Assembly (NCBI GenBank): GCA_905221605.1
Contig: CAJNDS010002130.1
Coordinates: 500,001-562,000, forward strand
Direction: 5' to 3'
Length of the DNA stretch: 62,000 nucleotides
DNA from: Symbiodinium natans
Lineage: Eukaryota; Sar; Dinophyceae; Suessiales; Symbiodiniaceae
Part shown: positions 10,179 through 20,450 of the stretch, piece after piece
Layout: each line of letters begins with the position of its first letter
How positions within the stretch are numbered: position 1 is the stretch's first letter
Translations under genes and position numbers: made by a program
The notes under the pieces: generated by a model
Told to the model about the DNA's origin: nothing
Seen by the model: the letters and a program-made list of their open reading frames with translations, nothing else
The model's database searches: none

Positions 10179-10299
10179 CAGCTTAAATAGGGTTTATTTG
10201 GAAGCTGGCACTCGTGTTCACAAGAGGAAAAAAGGCCCCAAAACGTATACTTATTTACAAGAGCCAACTTCCAAATAGACCCTATTTTAGGTCCTAGGG

Positions 10300-12240
10300 G
10301 GGGTCCCAGGCCTGAATTAAATATGAAGGCCCCGATTTAAATATGAATATTAAATTCTGGAGCTTCATATTTAAATTATTTAATTCGGGCCCGGGAATTA
10401 AATAATTTAAATAATTTAAATAATTTAAATAATTTAAATCCTGGAGGGGGGGGGGCGGGCCTCCTCCCGCAGGAGGAATTAAATAATTTAAATATGAAGG
10501 CCCCGAATTAAATATTAATATTTAATTCGGAGCCTTCATATTTAAATTATTTAATTCTTCCTGCGGGAGGAGGCCCGCCCCCCCCCCTCCAGGATTTAAA
10601 ATATTTAAATTATTTAAATTATTTAATTCCCGGGCCCGATTTAAATAATTTAAATATGAAGGCCACGATTTAAATATGACTATTTAATTCGGGAGCTTCA
10701 TATTTAAATTATTTAATTCGGGCCCGGGAATTAAATAATTTAAATAATTTAAATCCTGGAGGGGGGGGGGGGCGGGCCTCCTCCCGCAGGAAGAATTAAA
10801 TAATTTAAATATGAAGGCCCCGAATTAAATATTAATATTTAATTCGGGGCCTTCATATTTAAATTATTTAATTCCTCCTGCGGGAGGAGGCCCGGCCCCC
10901 CCCCCTCCAAGATTTAAAATATTTAAATTATTTAAATTATTTAAATTATTTAAATTATTTAAATTATTTAAATTATTTAAATTATTTAATTCCCGGGCCC
11001 GATTTAAATAATTTAAATATGAAGGCCACGATTTAAATATGAATATTTAATTCGGGAGCTTCATATTTAAATTATTTAATTCGGGCCCGGGAATTAAATC
11101 ATTTAAATAATTTAAATCCTGGAGGGGGGGGGCGGGCCTCCTCCCGCAGGAAGAATTAAATAATTTAAATATGAAGGCCCCGAATTAAATATTAATATAT
11201 TAATATTTAATTCGGGGCCTTCATATTTAAATTATTTAATTCCTCCTGCGGGAGGAGGCCCGGCCCCCCCCCCTCCAGGATTTAAAATATTTAAATTATT
11301 TAAATTATTTAAATTATTTAATTCCCGGGCCCGATTTAAATAATTTAAATACGAAGGCCACGATTTAAATATGAATATTTAATTCGGGAGCTTCATATTT
11401 AAATTATTTAATTCGGGCCCGGGAATTAAATAATTTAAATAATTTAAATCCTGGAGGGGGGGGGGCGGGCCTCCTCCCGCAGGAAGAATTAAATAATTTA
11501 AATATGAAGGCCCCGAATTAAATATTAATATTTAATTCGGGGCCTTCATATTTAAATTATTTAATTCCTCCTGCGGGAGGAGGCCCGGCCCCCCCCCTCC
11601 AGGATTTAAAATATTTAAATTATTTAAATTATTTAAATTATTTAATTCCCGGGCCCGATTTAAACAATTTAAATATGAAGCTCCCGAATTAAATATTCAT
11701 ATTTAAATCGTGGCCTTCATATTTAAATTATTTAAATCGGGCCCGGGAATTAAATAATTTAAATAATTTAAATAATTTAAATAATTTAAATAATTTAAAT
11801 AATTTAAATCCGGGAGGGGGGGGGGCCGGGCCTCCTTTTGCAGGAGGAATTAAATAATTTAAATATGAAGGCCCCGAATTAAATATTCATATTTAAATCG
11901 AGGCCTTCATATTTAAATTATTTAATTCCTCCTGGGGGAGGAGGCCCGCCCCCCCCCCTCCAGGATTTACATTATTTAAATTATTTAAATTATTTAATTC
12001 CCGGGCCCGATTTAAATAATTTAAATATGAAGGCCACGATTTAAATATGAATATTTAATTCGGGAGCTTCATATTTAAATTATTTAAATCGGGCCCGGCC
12101 CACCGGGCCCCCTCCCTCTCCCAGAATTAAATAATTTAAATAATTTAAATCCTGAACACCCCTTTCGGATTGAAATTATTTAAATTATTTAATTCCGGGG
12201 GGGGGCCTGGTCGGGCCTGGCCCCCCCCCGATTTAGTATC
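10300..12240. repeat. Array of ~325-365-bp palindromic units
   Basis: CCCGGGCCCGATTTAAA recurs at 10629, 10992, 11324, 11648 and 12000. Each unit contains long self-complementary arms: ATTTAAAT runs, GAAGGCCCCGAATTAAAT / its inverse, and CCTCCTCCCGCAGG / CCTGCGGGAGGAGG. Alternates extreme AT and extreme GC segments. No coding potential. Confidence 0.9.
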
Positions 12241-12575
12241 GGGGAATTGAAAGATTGATTTCATGTCAATGTCCAGGGGCCCGATTTGGCCAAATTTTGC
12301 CGGGCAGCCTCCGGTCAAAATTTGGCCAAATCGAGCCGCGCCTTTCTGAAGGCCCGAGATTATTTTAAACTATCGCGGCTCGATTTGGCCAAATTTTGCC
12401 GGGCAGCCTCCGGGCAAAATTTGGCCAAATCGGGCTGCCCTTTGTATGCCATGAGAAATGCGCGGCTCGATTTGGCCAAATTTTGCCCGGAGGCTGCCCG
12501 GCAAATTTGGCCAAATCGGGCCCCTGGACATTGAAATGAAATCAATTTTTCAATTCCCCGATACTAAATCACGAG
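12225..12575. repeat. ~330-bp nested palindrome with GATTTGGCCAAATTTTGCC core
   Basis: Outer arms: ATTTAGTATCGGGGAATTGA (12231-12250) matches the inverse of TTCAATTCCCCGATACTAAAT near 12548-12568, and the CATGTCAATGTCCAGG / CCTGGACATTGAAATG arms also pair. Inside, the palindromic module GATTTGGCCAAATTTTGCC...GGCAAAATTTGGCCAAATC occurs three times. Confidence 0.85.
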
Positions 12576-12670
12576 CCCGGGCCTCCCCCTCAACACTAAA
12601 TTACGAGCCCGGGCCTCCCCCCAATACTGAATTACGAGCACGGGCCTCCCCCCAATACTAAAGTACGAGC
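12568..12670. repeat. Short GAGCCCGGGCCTCCCC tandem units
   Basis: Four diverged units of ~30 bp (ACGAGCCCGGGCCTCCCCC followed by AATACTAAATT) lying directly outside the palindrome. Confidence 0.75.
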
Positions 12671-12767
12671 CGGGGAATTAAATAATTTAAATAATTTAAA
12701 TGCCCGGACGCCCCCCCTGGGGTATTTAAATTATTTAAATTATTTAATTCCTGACCCCCCAACCCCG

Positions 12768-13723
12768 ACCCGCAAATGTTGTTCCTACCCTTTTCCGTTG
12801 TGTGTGGTATTTGCAGGACTTTTGCAGGGTGCCAAGGGGATCCCGGCAAATTTTGACCCGCAAATGTTGTTCCTACCCTTTTTCGTTTTGTGTGGTATTT
12901 GCAGGACTTTTGCAGGGTGCCAAGGGAATCCCGGCAAATTTTGACCCGCAAATGTTGTTCCTACACTATTCCGATTTGTGTGGCATTTGCAGGGCTTTCG
13001 CAGGGTGCCAAGGGGATCCCGGCAAATTTTGACCCGCAAATGTTGTTCCTACCCTTTTCCGTTTTGTGTGGTATTTGCAGGACTTTTGCAGGGTGCCAAG
13101 GGGATCCCGGCAAATTTTGACCCGCAAATGTTGTTCCTACCCTTTTCCGTTTTGTGTGGTATTTGCAGGACTTTTGCAGGGTGCCAAGGGGATCCCGGCA
13201 AATTTTGACCCGCAAATGTTGTTCCTACCCTTTTCCGTTTTGTGTGGCATTTGCAGGACTTTTGCAGGGTGCCAAGGGGATCCCGGCAAATTTTGACCCG
13301 CAAATGTTGTTCCTACCCTTTTTCGTTTTGTGTGGTATTTGCAGGACTTTGCAGGGTGCCAAGGGAATCCCGGCAAATTTTGACCCGCAAATGTTGTTCC
13401 TACCTTTCCGATTTGTGTGGCATTTGCAGGGCTTTTGCAGGGTGCCAAGGGGATCCCGGCAAATTTTGACCCGCAAATGTTGTTCCTACCCTTTTCCGTT
13501 TTGTGTGGCATTTGCAGGACTTTTGCAGGGTGCCAAGGGGATCCCGGCAAATTTTGACCCGCAAATGTTGTTCCTACCCTTTTCCGTTTTGTGTGGTATT
13601 TGCAGGACTTTTGCAGGGTGCCAAGGGGATCCCGGCAAATTTTGACCCGCAAATGTTGTTCCTACCCTTTTCCGTTTTGTGTGGTATTTGCAGGACTTTT
13701 GCAGGGTGCCAAGGGGATCCCGG
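12768..13723. repeat. 88-bp tandem repeat, about 11 units
   Basis: GACCCGCAAATGTTGTTCCT recurs every ~88 bp. Units also contain TGTGTGGTATTTGCAGGACT and GGTGCCAAGGGGATCCCGG. 88 is not a multiple of three, so the long frames on both strands (163 and 171 codons) are translations of the repeat in rotating frames. Confidence 0.95.
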
Positions 13724-16600
13724 TCTCCTGTCTTCATTTCTCCTCCATGATTTTCATTGCTTTTCCCATGAAAATTGCTTCCTTTTGATCTCTCCTCTCT
13801 CCTTTCTCTCTCCCTTCTCTTCTCTTGTTCTCTTTTGAATCTCAAAATCACACCAAAGGAAGCTTCTTTTCCTTATTGAATGAAAAAGAAGAACAAGAAA
13901 AGAGATAGGTAAAGACACGGAAGAGCTCCACTGCCTATTGTTTCATTCCCTTTCCTCTCTTTCTATGTGTTGTTTCCTTGTTGTTTCAGAAAGCTAGCAA
14001 AATAAGGGCAAGGGGGCTTCCTGAAGAGGAGAGAGGGCACCTATTTTTTTAATTGTAGAGGGGAAAGCGAGAGACAAGGAAGGGAGAGATGATAGATAAA
14101 GAAGAGTGCTATCCGTCTCCTTGTTTCTTGTGTCTTCTCTTCTTTTCAGTTCATCATATTCCTCTTTTCGGCCTGTCTCTTCTGCTCTTTTCCTTACCCT
14201 TCTCCTTTTCAAGTTCTTCCTTTTTAGTTTTTCTGTTTCGAAAAGAAAGAGGGAAGGGAGAGAGAAGGGCGAGAGGATAGATAAAGAAGAGTGCCATCTT
14301 CTTTGCGCCTTGTTTTGTCTCTCCATCTTCTTTGTTCATCTCTCTTCTATTCTTTTCTTGGCTCTTCCCATTAGAATTGTGTTCCTTTTATCTCTGCTCT
14401 CTCCTTCTCTTTCCCTTGTCTTCTCCTGTTCCCCTTTAAATGACAAAAACACAAGAAAGGAAGAAGAGGGGAATGGAGGCCCTTTTCCTGTATTCTCCTG
14501 TTGCAATGAATAAGGAAAAGAGCATAGGAGATAAGGAAGGGAATTGAAAAGAAAATGGGCGATCGGGTGTCCTTTTTGCTAGTTTTCTGCATCTTCAAGG
14601 AAGAAAAAAGGACACCCGCCCAAGAAGGAAAAGTAACTTAAGAGATAGGGAGGAAATTGAAGAGCTCCTCTCTTTACCTAGTCATTCCCTGTCCTCTCTT
14701 CTTATCTGTTGTTTGTCTTATTCGCTTCAAAAAGCAAAATAAGGGAAAGGCGATTTCCTGAAGAGGAAGAAGGGCGCCTACCTGTGAATAGCAAGATTGA
14801 TTTTTTCTAATTAGGGAGAGACTTGCCCCGCCTGAGCCTCCCTGGCCTGCTTGTTGTGGCCACATACAGTTGCGCTTCCAGCAAAATGGCATCCTTGTTA
14901 TCTCGTCTCACTTCTCTTTCCCTTCTCTCCTTCTGTTTCCTTTTGACTGATAAACCACAAGAAAGGAACTTGTGTGATAAGGCAGTGGAAGGGTAAGCAG
15001 AGGGTGACTCCTGGCGCGTGGACCGGTCCATACTTCATCATACCCCTCCTCTCGGCCTATCTCTTCTGTTCCTTTCCTTACCCTTCTCCTTCTCATAGTT
15101 CTTCCTTTTTGTTTTCTTATTTCGAAAAGAAAGAGGGAAGGGAGAGAGAAGGGAGAGAGGATAGATAAAGAAGAGTGCCATCTTCTCTGCGCCTTGTTTT
15201 GTCTCTCCCACTTCTCTATTCATCTCTCTTCTATTCTTTTCTTTGCTCTTCCCATTAACAATGCAATCCTTTTGTCTCTCCTCTCTCCTTCTCTCTCCCT
15301 TCTCTTCTCCTGTTCCCCTTTAAATGACAAAAGCGCAAGAAAGGAAGAACAAGAGGGGAATGGAGGCCATGTTCCTTTCTTTTCCAATGGATGGGGAAAG
15401 CGAGCGGGGTTGGCTCCTTGTCCGTAGACCCTCCCCATGCTGCAGCAAATCCCTCCTCTCGCCCTATCGCCTCTGTTCTTTTCCTTGTTCCCAAACGGAA
15501 AAAGAAAACGGGTTCCTTTACATGTTCATTGTTCTTCCTTTTGTTTTTATTTGAAAGGGAAAGATAAGAAAGAGAGGAAAGAAAACGAGCACCATCTTCT
15601 CTTTGCCTGATTTTGCACCTCCCTCTCCTGTCTTCATTTCTCTTCCATGATTTTCATTGCTCTTCCCATGAAAATTGCTTCCTTTTGATCTCTCCTCTCT
15701 CCTTTCTCTCTCCCTTCTCTTCTCTTGTTCTCTTTTGAATCTCAAAATCACACCAAAGGAAGCTTCTTTTCCTTATTGAATGAAAAAGAAAAAGAAGAAA
15801 AGAGATAGGTAAAGACACTGAAGAGCTCCACTGCCTATTGTTTCATTCCCTTTCCTCTCTTTCTATGTGTTGTTTTCCTTGTCGTTTCAGAAAGCTAGCA
15901 AAATAAGGGCAAGGGGGCTTCCTGAAGAGGAGAGGGCACCTATTTGTTTTAATTATAGAGGGAAAAGCGAGAGACAAGGAAGGGAGAGATGATAGATAAA
16001 GAAGAGTGCTATCCGTCTCCTTGTTTCTTGTGTCTTCTCTTCTTTTCAGTACCCCTCCAGAAAATTCAAATGGCCTCCTTGTTGTCTCTCCTCTCTCACT
16101 TCCCTTGCCCTTCTCTCCTTCTGTTACATTTTAACTAATAAAACACAAGAAAGGAACTTGTATGATAAAGCAGTGGAAGGGTAAGCAGAGGGTGACTCCT
16201 TGCGCGTGGACCTTGCCCATACTTCATCATATCCCTCTTTTCGGCCTGTCTCTTCTGCTCTTTTCCTTACCCTTCTCCTTTTCAAGTTCTTCCTTTTTAG
16301 TTTTTCTGTTTCGAAAAGAAAGAGGGAAGGGAGAGGGAAGGGAGAGAGGATAGATAAAGAAGAGTGCCATCTTCTTTGCGCCTTGTTTTGTCTCTCCATC
16401 TTCTTTGTTCATCTCTCTTCTATTCTTTTCTTGGCCCTTCCCATTAAAATTGTGTTCCTTTTATCTCTCCTCTCTCCTTCTCTTTCCCTTCTCTTCTCCT
16501 GTTCCCCTTTAAATGACAAAAACACAAGAAAGGAAGAACAAGAGGGGAATGGAGGCCCTTTTCCTGTATTCTCCTGTAAAGAAAAGAGGATAGGAGATAA
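13724..16600. repeat. T/C-rich block with long internal duplications
   Basis: 13724-14150 is repeated at 15624-16050 (same ~427 bp, offset 1900 bp, few differences). A second module beginning CCTCTTTTCGGCCTGTCTC (14160-14510) recurs near 15045-15370 and 16230-16570. The 16.07-16.21-kb segment also matches 14.88-15.02 kb. Strand-asymmetric pyrimidine bias; no gene supported. Confidence 0.85.
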
Positions 16601-16779
16601 GGAAGGGAATTGAGGAGCTCCTTTCGCTACTTTCTTGTGCCCTTTCCTTTGTATCTACCACACAAAAACACTCTCAGCTTCCAAATAAACCCTATTTAAG
16701 CCACCCCCCCCCCCCCCCCCCCCAAATGGGGCCCCCTTAGAGGACCCTGAGCCAGCCCCAACACCTCCCAGGAGTGCTG

Positions 16780-16835
16780 GGTTTAGGGTTTAGGGTTTAG
16801 GGTTTAGGGTTTAGGGTTTAGGGTTTAGGGTTGAG
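16780..16835. repeat. TTTAGGG array
   Basis: Eight TTTAGGG units ~80 bp outside the right inverted terminus of the 6.5-kb block. Confidence 0.95.
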
Positions 16836-17063
16836 GGTGGATGATGTATATCTTCTTTAGGGGCAAGGATGGTTTCAGAAAACGCCGGAGGGCTTTCTAG
16901 GTTTAAGGCTGCTAGGGTTCGAGCTTTTTGGGTTCAGGGTTTTAGGGTGTCGATTTCTTTGGCTTAGGAAGGCTTCTAGAGTTTAGGGACGAACAACTTT
17001 CCGATTTTGGCTGCTTGTTTCTTCCCTTGATGCTCTGCTCAGGTTATGTTTTGTAGTTTTGCA

Positions 17064-17282
17064 TCATCCTGCCGGATTTGCGTTTCGTTTTCTGACCTCG
17101 TTTTTGTTGTTTGCTGAACAGCTTTTTTGGTTTTCCTGTTGTTTTTGAACCAGTCGTCTCAATTCCTCCGTGCCGGTTTCACGTTGCCGTGCAAGGCGGG
17201 TATTCCTGCTGAGCCTGTGACCCCTGCGAACCGACGTTCTACACCCGGGATGCTTGTTTAGGCTTTGGGGTTGGGGTGTCAA
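17064..17282 (-). CDS. Open frame, charged helical composition
   Basis: 72 codons on the minus strand with a Gln/Lys/Glu/Asn-rich C-terminal half (ELRRLVQKQQENQKSCSANN). No homologue recognised. One of few minus-strand candidates; the plus strand here is T-rich and poorly open. Confidence 0.3.
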   Translation of the reverse strand: MTPQPQSLNKHPGCRTSVRRGHRLSRNTRLARQRETGTEELRRLVQKQQENQKSCSANNKNEVRKRNANPAG

Positions 17283-17290
17283 TTCCTTCA

Positions 17291-17426
17291 GGGGTATAAG
17301 AAGGGACCCCTTAATCTTGTTCCCTTATCTAACTTAGCCCCTATATATACCGAAAATAGTCCCTATATACCTAGGTAGCCCTAAATAACCCCGAAGGTCC
17401 CTTATACGGGTCCCTCCTTTGTCCCT
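17291..17426. mobile_element. Family B TIR element
   Basis: Starts GGGGTATAAGAAGGGACCCC and ends CGGGTCCCTCCTTTG; the inner CCCTATATA motifs and CCCTAAATAACCCCGAAGG resemble the 3.62-kb copy. Confidence 0.5.
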
Positions 17427-17513
17427 TGAAGTCCACAGGACTCCGCCACGAGCCAAAGCAAAGCCGAAAAGGCGGGGCCAAGCGGTTGTCCGTGGCGAAG
17501 GGTCGGTTGGAGT

Positions 17514-18089
17514 TTGAGAACTGACCTCGCTTGCATCATGTTTTGCCAAGTTTTCGTCGTTCCGCAAGAGCTCGCAATGCGGAGTTCCACTTCTCCGCAT
17601 CATCGGTGTCTCAAGGTGTCAAGAGTGTGCGGAAGGGGTGGCGCGATCCTCGTGAGTCGTCGCTCGGGCTGCTTGTGGAGGCGAATGTTGCTCACGTCCA
17701 CCACTCTTGGTTTTTTGATTTTGCAGAGCCTCCCAACTGACTGCGACGTCATGCCGAAGGGTCTGCGCGCGGCGAGCACGGCAAGTAGTCATATGGGCTG
17801 CACGCTGCATTGCGTGGCGTGGCGTGGCCTGGCCTGGCCTGACCTGGCGTTGCGTGGCGTTGCGTTGCCGTGCGTTGCCGTGCGTTGCCGTGCGTTGCCG
17901 TGCGTTGCCGTGCGTTGCCGTTTGCTGACGAATGGGGAGGCTCTTATCGAGTTCGTTCCATCATTATGCTCACATCTGCCATACAAGCCCAACCCTGGTC
18001 GCAGGAACGCAGAGGAGTTCAGCGACACCTACAGAGTTATCGTGGGCAAGGAGCCAGAGACTCTCATGTTGCACCTTGTTGTCCGTTGA
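17514..18089 (+). CDS. Candidate exons in a 191-codon open frame
   Basis: The frame contains MFCQVFVVPQELAMR (near 17540), a TTTTGCAG acceptor before SLPTDCDVMPKGLRAASTAS (17727 on), then a GCGTTGCCGT minisatellite, then LTNGEALIEFVPSLCSHLPY and EEFSDTYRVIVGKEPETLML before TGA at 18087. The C-terminal 55 codons look most gene-like. A competing frame over 17930-18109 is also open. Function unknown. Confidence 0.4.
   Translation: MRTDLACIMFCQVFVVPQELAMRSSTSPHHRCLKVSRVCGRGGAILVSRRSGCLWRRMLLTSTTLGFLILQSLPTDCDVMPKGLRAASTASSHMGCTLHCVAWRGLAWPDLALRGVALPCVAVRCRALPCVAVRCRLLTNGEALIEFVPSLCSHLPYKPNPGRRNAEEFSDTYRVIVGKEPETLMLHLVVR
17810..17924. repeat. GCGTTGCCGT / GGCGTGGCCT minisatellite
   Basis: Tandem 10-bp units (TGCGTTGCCG six times in a row) preceded by diverged GGCGTGGCCTGGCC units. 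In the open frame it would encode an Ala/Val/Arg/Cys repeat. Confidence 0.9.
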
Positions 18090-18109
18090 CCGTTGCATCT
18101 GTGTCGTAG

Positions 18110-18247
18110 GATTCTCTGAATCGAGTCGAGCGACGACTCTTGAAGGCCGCAGTGTTGGAGCTTGGAACTTCAGAGTTTGAGCAGCGATGGCAAACACGGA
18201 AGCACAGCGCACGCAACGCTTGCATCGGCAGCAGAAGCGACAAGTGA
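18110..18247 (+). CDS. Candidate terminal exon
   Basis: Follows GTCGTAG (18103-18109). 45 codons plus TGA: begins DSLNRVERRLLKAAVLELGT and ends ...ACIGSRSDK; charged, helical. If joined to the preceding frame at 18077 it would need a 32-nt GT...AG intron in phase 0. No family recognised. Confidence 0.45.
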   Translation, partial: DSLNRVERRLLKAAVLELGTSEFEQRWQTRKHSARNACIGSRSDK

Positions 18248-18651
18248 CCAGCCATTGACTAACCTAGCAGACCTAGCAGCAGACCGGCACAGCCAGGCTG
18301 GTGTTGATGTCCGAGGGGGATATCACCGCCACGGAAGAGCCTTGGTGTGAGCCGGGCGGAATCCACTGGTGGGACTCCTCCATATTCATGGCCCCAGTAA
18401 AACGCAGCCTTTGCCTGAACTCTATGGTGTGGAGGAGATCTGCGCGGCAAAACTGTTGCATGATCGCAACGGGCAATGGCCGATCTTAAGAAATGTTGTC
18501 TGGATGTTTGCGCCAGATGTGTGAGTTCAATAGCGCTTGTTGGAATTATTAGGACTGCTCCCGTGCGTCTGCTTCGCCGTTGATGTCCTGTTTTGGGCAC
18601 AAGTGCTGTTACTCCTGGTATCCGCCTCGAAATCCTAAACCCCAACCCTAG

Positions 18652-18804
18652 GCTACAACTCATCGGCCACTGCCTCGGCACTTAAAGTGCCAGTCGAAAT
18701 GTTACGGCATGGGAGATGCTTGCGCAGGCGGCAACGACGGATTTGCTAGGACGCCCAGTAATGCCCCACCTTTGGTTGTTGGGCAGCCTCTGGATTTGGA
18801 GTAA
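18652..18804 (+). CDS. Candidate terminal exon
   Basis: 50 codons plus TAA after a CCCTAG acceptor; contains KCYGMGDACAGGNDGFARTP and ends VVGQPLDLE. Gly/Cys-rich. Function unknown. Confidence 0.4.
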   Translation, partial: ATTHRPLPRHLKCQSKCYGMGDACAGGNDGFARTPSNAPPLVVGQPLDLE

Positions 18805-19443
18805 GCCATTGACTGGGTAACCAAGGCACCATGCGGTTTCGGGCTTCGGGCTTTGGGATGTTTGGGGCGCTTAGGGCTGTGCGTGGAGGGCAAAAGACTA
18901 AGGGCTTACTTTAGGAGAGGACGCTTAATGGCCGCAGACCTGGCGCCTACGCGTTGCTTCTCGCTTCGCCGTTTCAGTTTTCAACGCTCCTGAGTGCTTA
19001 GAGTCTGGGCGTTTAGGGATTGATCCAGCATCAAACCTGGGACCCTTTTGAAGGGACTCTGAGTCCTATTACTTTTTTTTGAATATATTTCGTAAATATT
19101 TGTATTATGTATATATATATATATTCTTTTTTGTTTTCATTGTAAATACATAAGTAAGCCTAATATTAAGGGTCCCTCCGTCCCTTAAGACCTGGTGCTG
19201 CTCGCGCCGCGTATGGCCTTCCCAAGATTCTGCGACTGCAGCTGCCTCGTCAAATCGGTTCTACGACCTCACAAGGATCACACACTTCAGTGTTCTCCGA
19301 AGCTCCTATTCCTGAAGCCCTAAACCCTAAACCCTAAACCCCAAACCCCAAACCCTAAACCCTAAGCCCTAAACCCAAAGCCCTAAACCCTAAACCCGCA
19401 ATCTTGTGCAGCTGATTCCTGGAAACCCGAGACCATAAACTAG

Positions 19444-19519
19444 CTGGATGCACTCATCAGCCGTGGCAGTTCCCTGGGCTGTTTGCCCAATGAGGCGGAG
19501 GGCTGTCTCAGGAAGCAAG
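19444..19519 (+). CDS. Candidate internal exon
   Basis: AACTAG acceptor (to 19443), 25 codons LDALISRGSSLGCLPNEAEG..., then CAAG-GTTTGGG donor. Followed 28 bp later by a family E introner, so the intron may contain that element. Confidence 0.4.
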
Positions 19520-19547
19520 GTTTGGGGGTTTGAGGAGTTTATTCGGG

Positions 19548-19636
19548 TATGGGCCCTTAAGATGGTCCCTTACCCTCTTTAAAGGGTTCTGGCCCTTGGG
19601 TTGTTTAGGCCTTTTAATTTTAGGGCCCATACTAAG
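19548..19636 (+). mobile_element. Introner-like element, family E
   Basis: Starts GTATGGGCCCTTAA and ends TTTTAGGGCCCATACTAAG: 14-bp inverted ends with GT...AG borders, 89 bp long. Confidence 0.6.
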
Positions 19637-19886
19637 GGACTAGAGTGCAGGTTAAGGGTTTCCGGTGCAGCTTGAATGTAATCCTTCCGTGGCGGCCCTC
19701 CGCGAAGAATAGGTCGTCGCCGAAGGCGTCGCACGCGCACGACTGCCCTTGCAGAGGCCAATAAAACTCCGACAGCGACGGCCTGCACCTTGAGATTCAC
19801 ACCTTAGACATGTTCCCTAAGCCCTAAGCCCGAAGCCCTACGCCCTACGCCCTAAGCCCTAAAGCCTAAACCCTGCTTGGGGTGTC

Positions 19887-19985
19887 TACAAGATGGGACC
19901 CCTTCTGGGTCCTCTTTTAACAGAGGAGTTCTACGAAGTCAACGCAGCCACCTTCCAAGCACCACCCAGAAAGCAGGAGACCTGA
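19887..19985 (+). CDS. Candidate terminal exon
   Basis: 32 codons plus TGA (YKMGPLLGPLLTEEFYEVNA...). A second frame here is also open. Follows heptamer variants CCCTAAGC/CCCTACG at 19815-19875. Confidence 0.4.
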   Translation, partial: YKMGPLLGPLLTEEFYEVNAATFQAPPRKQET

Positions 19986-20035
19986 AGAAGCCTGGGCAGG
20001 CCCTGGATTCTCCAGACATAGGGCTTTGGGTTGAG

Positions 20036-20152
20036 GGTCAAGGGTTTAGGGTTGAGGGTTCAAGGTTTAGGGTTCAAGGTTTAGGGTTGAGGGTTGAGGG
20101 TTGAGGGTTTAGGGTTTGGGGCTTAGGGTTTGGGGCTGAGGGTTTTAGGGCT
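20036..20152. repeat. Mixed heptamer array (GGGTTTA, GGGTTGA, GGGTTCAAGG variants)
   Basis: Variant telomere-like units in small blocks: GGGTTGA three times, GGGTTCAAGGTTTA, GGGGCTTA. Confidence 0.85.
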
Positions 20153-20155
20153 TAG

Positions 20156-20266
20156 GCTGAGCAGTGCCAGGCGTCCCTTTGCCTTGGCTCCGTGCGGGCG
20201 GGTCACGGCGCTGTTGAGGTGCTCACCAGCGGAGAGCGGGGGAGTGCCAATGCACATTGGGGGTTT
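20156..20266 (+). CDS. Candidate exon isolated between heptamer arrays
   Basis: Starts after CTTAG and is open for 37 codons (QCQASLCLGSVRAGHGAVEV). Exon-sized unique island with arrays on both sides; frame choice rests on composition. Confidence 0.35.
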
Positions 20267-20279
20267 AAACATTTGGGGT

Positions 20280-20336
20280 TTAGGGTTTAGGGTTTAGGGT
20301 CTAGGGTTTAGGGCTTAGGGTTTAGGGTTTAGGGTA
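20280..20336. repeat. TTTAGGG array
   Basis: About eight units with one TCTAGGG and one CTTAGGG variant, directly before a family F element. Confidence 0.9.
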
Positions 20337-20346
20337 CTATAGGGGG

Positions 20347-20450
20347 TCGGAATAAGTTACTAACAGTATTCCCCTATGGTCCCGATGTACTTATACTATA
20401 GTGGCCCCGCAAAACCCTATTCGAATTAAACATTCCCCCTATCTAGGTTC
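20347..20450 (+). mobile_element. Family F element
   Basis: Starts TCGGAATAAGTTACTAACAG and contains CCCCTATGGTCCCG and CCCTATTCGAATTAAA. Similar to 24186-24268 and 42915-43033 on + and to 45068-45178 on the opposite strand. Confidence 0.45.

Larger units (their letters stand above)
10181..16701. mobile_element. 6.5-kb satellite-filled block with perfect 27-bp inverted termini
   Basis: Positions 10181-10207 (GCTTAAATAGGG...GGAAGCTG) are the exact reverse complement of 16675-16701. A G run lies just outside the left end and a C run just outside the right, extending the inversion. A third, diverged inverted copy is at 10265-10289. The interior contains only palindromic arrays, an 88-bp tandem array and T/C-rich duplications; no transposase frame was seen. 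Could be a non-autonomous DNA element or a segmental inverted repeat. Confidence 0.6.

Noticed and set aside
9554-10186. 210-codon Gly/Ala-rich open frame
   Set aside because: It lies wholly in the G-rich satellite; stop-poor composition makes such frames automatic and both strands are open.
13154-13652. 163- and 171-codon frames on both strands
   Set aside because: They are translations of the 88-bp tandem repeat; the frame rotates each unit.
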